Below are positions 4,987 through 6,453 of a stretch of 6,453 nt of DNA, piece after piece. Position numbers and translations under genes: made by a program. Source of the DNA: Kiritimatiellales bacterium (GTDB lineage: Bacteria; Verrucomicrobiota; Kiritimatiellia; Kiritimatiellales; Pontiellaceae); contig JAIPIO010000229.1 of NCBI GenBank assembly GCA_021734595.1, forward strand, positions 1-6,453. Direction: 5' to 3'. The notes under the pieces were generated by a model. It worked only from the letters and a program-made list of their open reading frames with translations. It ran no database searches and was not told the origin of the DNA. Every line of letters starts with the position of its first letter. Positions within the stretch are counted from its first letter, which is position 1.

Positions 4987-6453
4987 ATGATTAAACGGGT
5001 TTTTGCAGTGTTAGTGGTCGGGGCGACGGCATTGAGCGCGGCGGCAAATGATATTCTCAAGGAAGCAGGGGTCACCGGCGGACTGGTTGTCCAACTGGGC
5101 TGCGCCGATCCCGCCAAACTGATGGAACTCCATGCGAGCGACGCTTTTTTGGTGCACGGGTTGGATACCGATTCGGCCGTGGTGCAGCAGGCGCGCACGG
5201 CCATCGCAGGCAAAGAGCTCTATGGAAAGGTTTCCGCCGATACCTGGGATGGGAAAAACCTTCCCTACATCGACAACCTCGTGAACCTGCTGATAGCAGA
5301 CGCCGGGCAGGTTCCAGCGACCGAGATCCAGCGGGTGCTTGCGCCCTACGGCGTGGCCATGATTGGCGGCAAGAAAGTTGTGAAGCCCTGGCCTGCCAAC
5401 ATCGATTCGTGGACGCACTACCTCCATGATGCGGGCAACAATGCCGTGGCGCACGATACAGTGATCGGTCCGCCGCGCCATGTACAGTGGCAGGGCGGTC
5501 CGCGCTGGGCGCGCCACCACGACCATGTGGCCAGCCTGAACGCGATGGTTTCGGAAAGGGGCCGCATGTTCTACATCATGGACGAGGGCGCCACCGCTTC
5601 GGCCCTGACCCCCTCCAAGTGGCGGTTGGTGGCGCGCGACGCCTTCAACGGCATCGTTCTCTGGAAGCGCGACATCCCGGATTGGATTCCGGCGCTCTGG
5701 CCGCTGAAATCCGGTCCCGCCAACCTGCCGCGCCGTCTCGTGGCGGTGGGCGACACCGTCTATGCCCCGCTTGGTTTCACCGCGCCGGTAACGGCGATGG
5801 ATGCCACGTCCGGCAAGACGTTGCGCACGTATGCCGGTTCGGACAATACCGAGGAAATCCTTGTTTCCGGCGATATCCTGCTGGCATTGACCATTACCAA
5901 ACAGGTTGTCGTGGCCGAGCCCAGTCCCGGCCAACTTGCGGAGGCTCCCACAACACAGGTGCGCGACAGTCGCATCACCAAATCGCCGCTGATCAACTAC
6001 TACTGGAATGCCGTGCAGTCGCCGCGTTGGTTTTCTACCCACCGCATCGTAAAAGCCTACCAGGCCAGCACGGGCAAGCAGCTGTGGGAAGCCCCGGCTT
6101 CCAAGGTGATGCCGCTGAGCATGGCGACCGATGGCGAGCGGGTTTATTTCCACGACGGCGAAAAAATCATGGCGCTCGACTGCCGGACCGGTCGGCAGGC
6201 CTACCAGACCGAGCCGGTTGCAGTGCGCTCCGAGCGCATGTATTCCTCGTTCGGGCCGACGCTGGTGGTGGAGGATGGCGTCATTGTATTTGCCGGCGGC
6301 GAAAAGATTGGCAATGCCTGGATGGGATGGGAAGATACAAAACCGGACTGGATCGGCGGGAAGCAGGGACAGGATACGATGACGGCGTTCGATGCAAAAA
6401 CCGGCACGAAAATGTGGACGGCGCCCCATCCGTACGGCGGCTACCAGTCGCCC
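4987..6453 (+). CDS. Secreted PQQ-type beta-propeller protein with methyltransferase-like N-terminus (5' part)
   Basis: The frame is open from ATG 4987 to the window end, giving the first 489 residues. Residues 1-20 are a signal peptide (MIKR, hydrophobic core, SAAA before Asn21). Residues about 29-107 resemble a class I methyltransferase fold: GGLVVQLGCADPAKL where a Gly-rich SAM loop is expected, HGLDTD with an acidic residue at 60, and a DNLVNLLIAD strand. The loop is degenerate, so SAM binding is doubtful. Residues 135-200 hold a conserved-looking linker (SWTHYLHDAGNN, GGPRWARHHDH, FYIMDEG). Then come PQQ-like blades ending near RLVARDAFNGIVLW (213-226), VTAMDATSGKTLR (268-280), VKAYQASTGKQLW (355-367), IMALDCRTGRQ (394-404) and MTAFDAKTGTKMW (465-477). 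Similar long proteins are known to me from planctomycetes; their role is unknown. The C-terminus, including any heme or further blades, lies outside the window. Confidence 0.88.
   Translation, partial: MIKRVFAVLVVGATALSAAANDILKEAGVTGGLVVQLGCADPAKLMELHASDAFLVHGLDTDSAVVQQARTAIAGKELYGKVSADTWDGKNLPYIDNLVNLLIADAGQVPATEIQRVLAPYGVAMIGGKKVVKPWPANIDSWTHYLHDAGNNAVAHDTVIGPPRHVQWQGGPRWARHHDHVASLNAMVSERGRMFYIMDEGATASALTPSKWRLVARDAFNGIVLWKRDIPDWIPALWPLKSGPANLPRRLVAVGDTVYAPLGFTAPVTAMDATSGKTLRTYAGSDNTEEILVSGDILLALTITKQVVVAEPSPGQLAEAPTTQVRDSRITKSPLINYYWNAVQSPRWFSTHRIVKAYQASTGKQLWEAPASKVMPLSMATDGERVYFHDGEKIMALDCRTGRQAYQTEPVAVRSERMYSSFGPTLVVEDGVIVFAGGEKIGNAWMGWEDTKPDWIGGKQGQDTMTAFDAKTGTKMWTAPHPYGGYQSP

Noticed and set aside
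5011..6429. Long - strand open frame of 472 codons
   Set aside because: It is antisense to the propeller gene, whose signal peptide and PQQ-blade motifs are clear; the - strand translation is rich in His/Arg/Gly with no recognisable domain.

Overview
The window (about 58% GC by eye) looks like a chromosomal segment from a glycan-degrading bacterium of the Planctomycetota-Verrucomicrobiota-Lentisphaerota-Kiritimatiellota group. This is inferred from two secreted-type S1 sulfatases beside a GH20 hexosaminidase, and from a secreted PQQ-type beta-propeller protein with a degenerate methyltransferase-like N-terminus, an architecture I associate with planctomycetes and relatives. No rRNA or other phylogenetic marker is present, so the phylum is a best guess.

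Layout: (1) 1-402, + strand, C-terminal 133 residues of a sulfatase. (2) 403-667, leader region with GC-rich hairpins, a 7-nt repeat triplet, a palindrome and a strong ribosome binding site. (3) 668-2176, + strand, complete secreted GH20 beta-N-acetylhexosaminidase. (4) 2177-2391, a decayed sulfatase tail nearly identical to the end of the first sulfatase, followed by two palindromes. (5) 2392-3900, - strand, complete secreted sulfatase with an intact formylglycine motif. (6) 3901-4132, intergenic region with three perfect inverted repeats, one of them built around a TATAAT box. (7) 4133-4279, a possible 48-residue ORF overlapping (ATGA) the next gene. (8) 4276-4854, + strand, a 192-residue protein with two membrane segments, function unknown. 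(9) 4855-4986, promoter-like region with another copy of the palindrome. (10) 4987-6453, + strand, a secreted beta-propeller protein that runs off the window.

The sulfatases and the GH20 fit together as periplasmic or surface enzymes that desulfate and trim amino-sugar-containing glycans such as sulfated host or algal polysaccharides; the exact substrate cannot be read from the sequence. The membrane protein and the propeller protein have no evident link to that task.

The most interesting non-coding signal is a family of short palindromes of the form TTCCA-N4/5-TTGGAA, found at or near gene boundaries but at inconsistent positions relative to the genes. The second is the pair of 86-bp direct repeats (two sulfatase 3' ends, 75/86 identical) that bracket the GH20 gene and suggest past duplication and deletion or gene insertion. 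I found no CRISPR array, tRNA, rRNA, transposase or clear intrinsic terminator.
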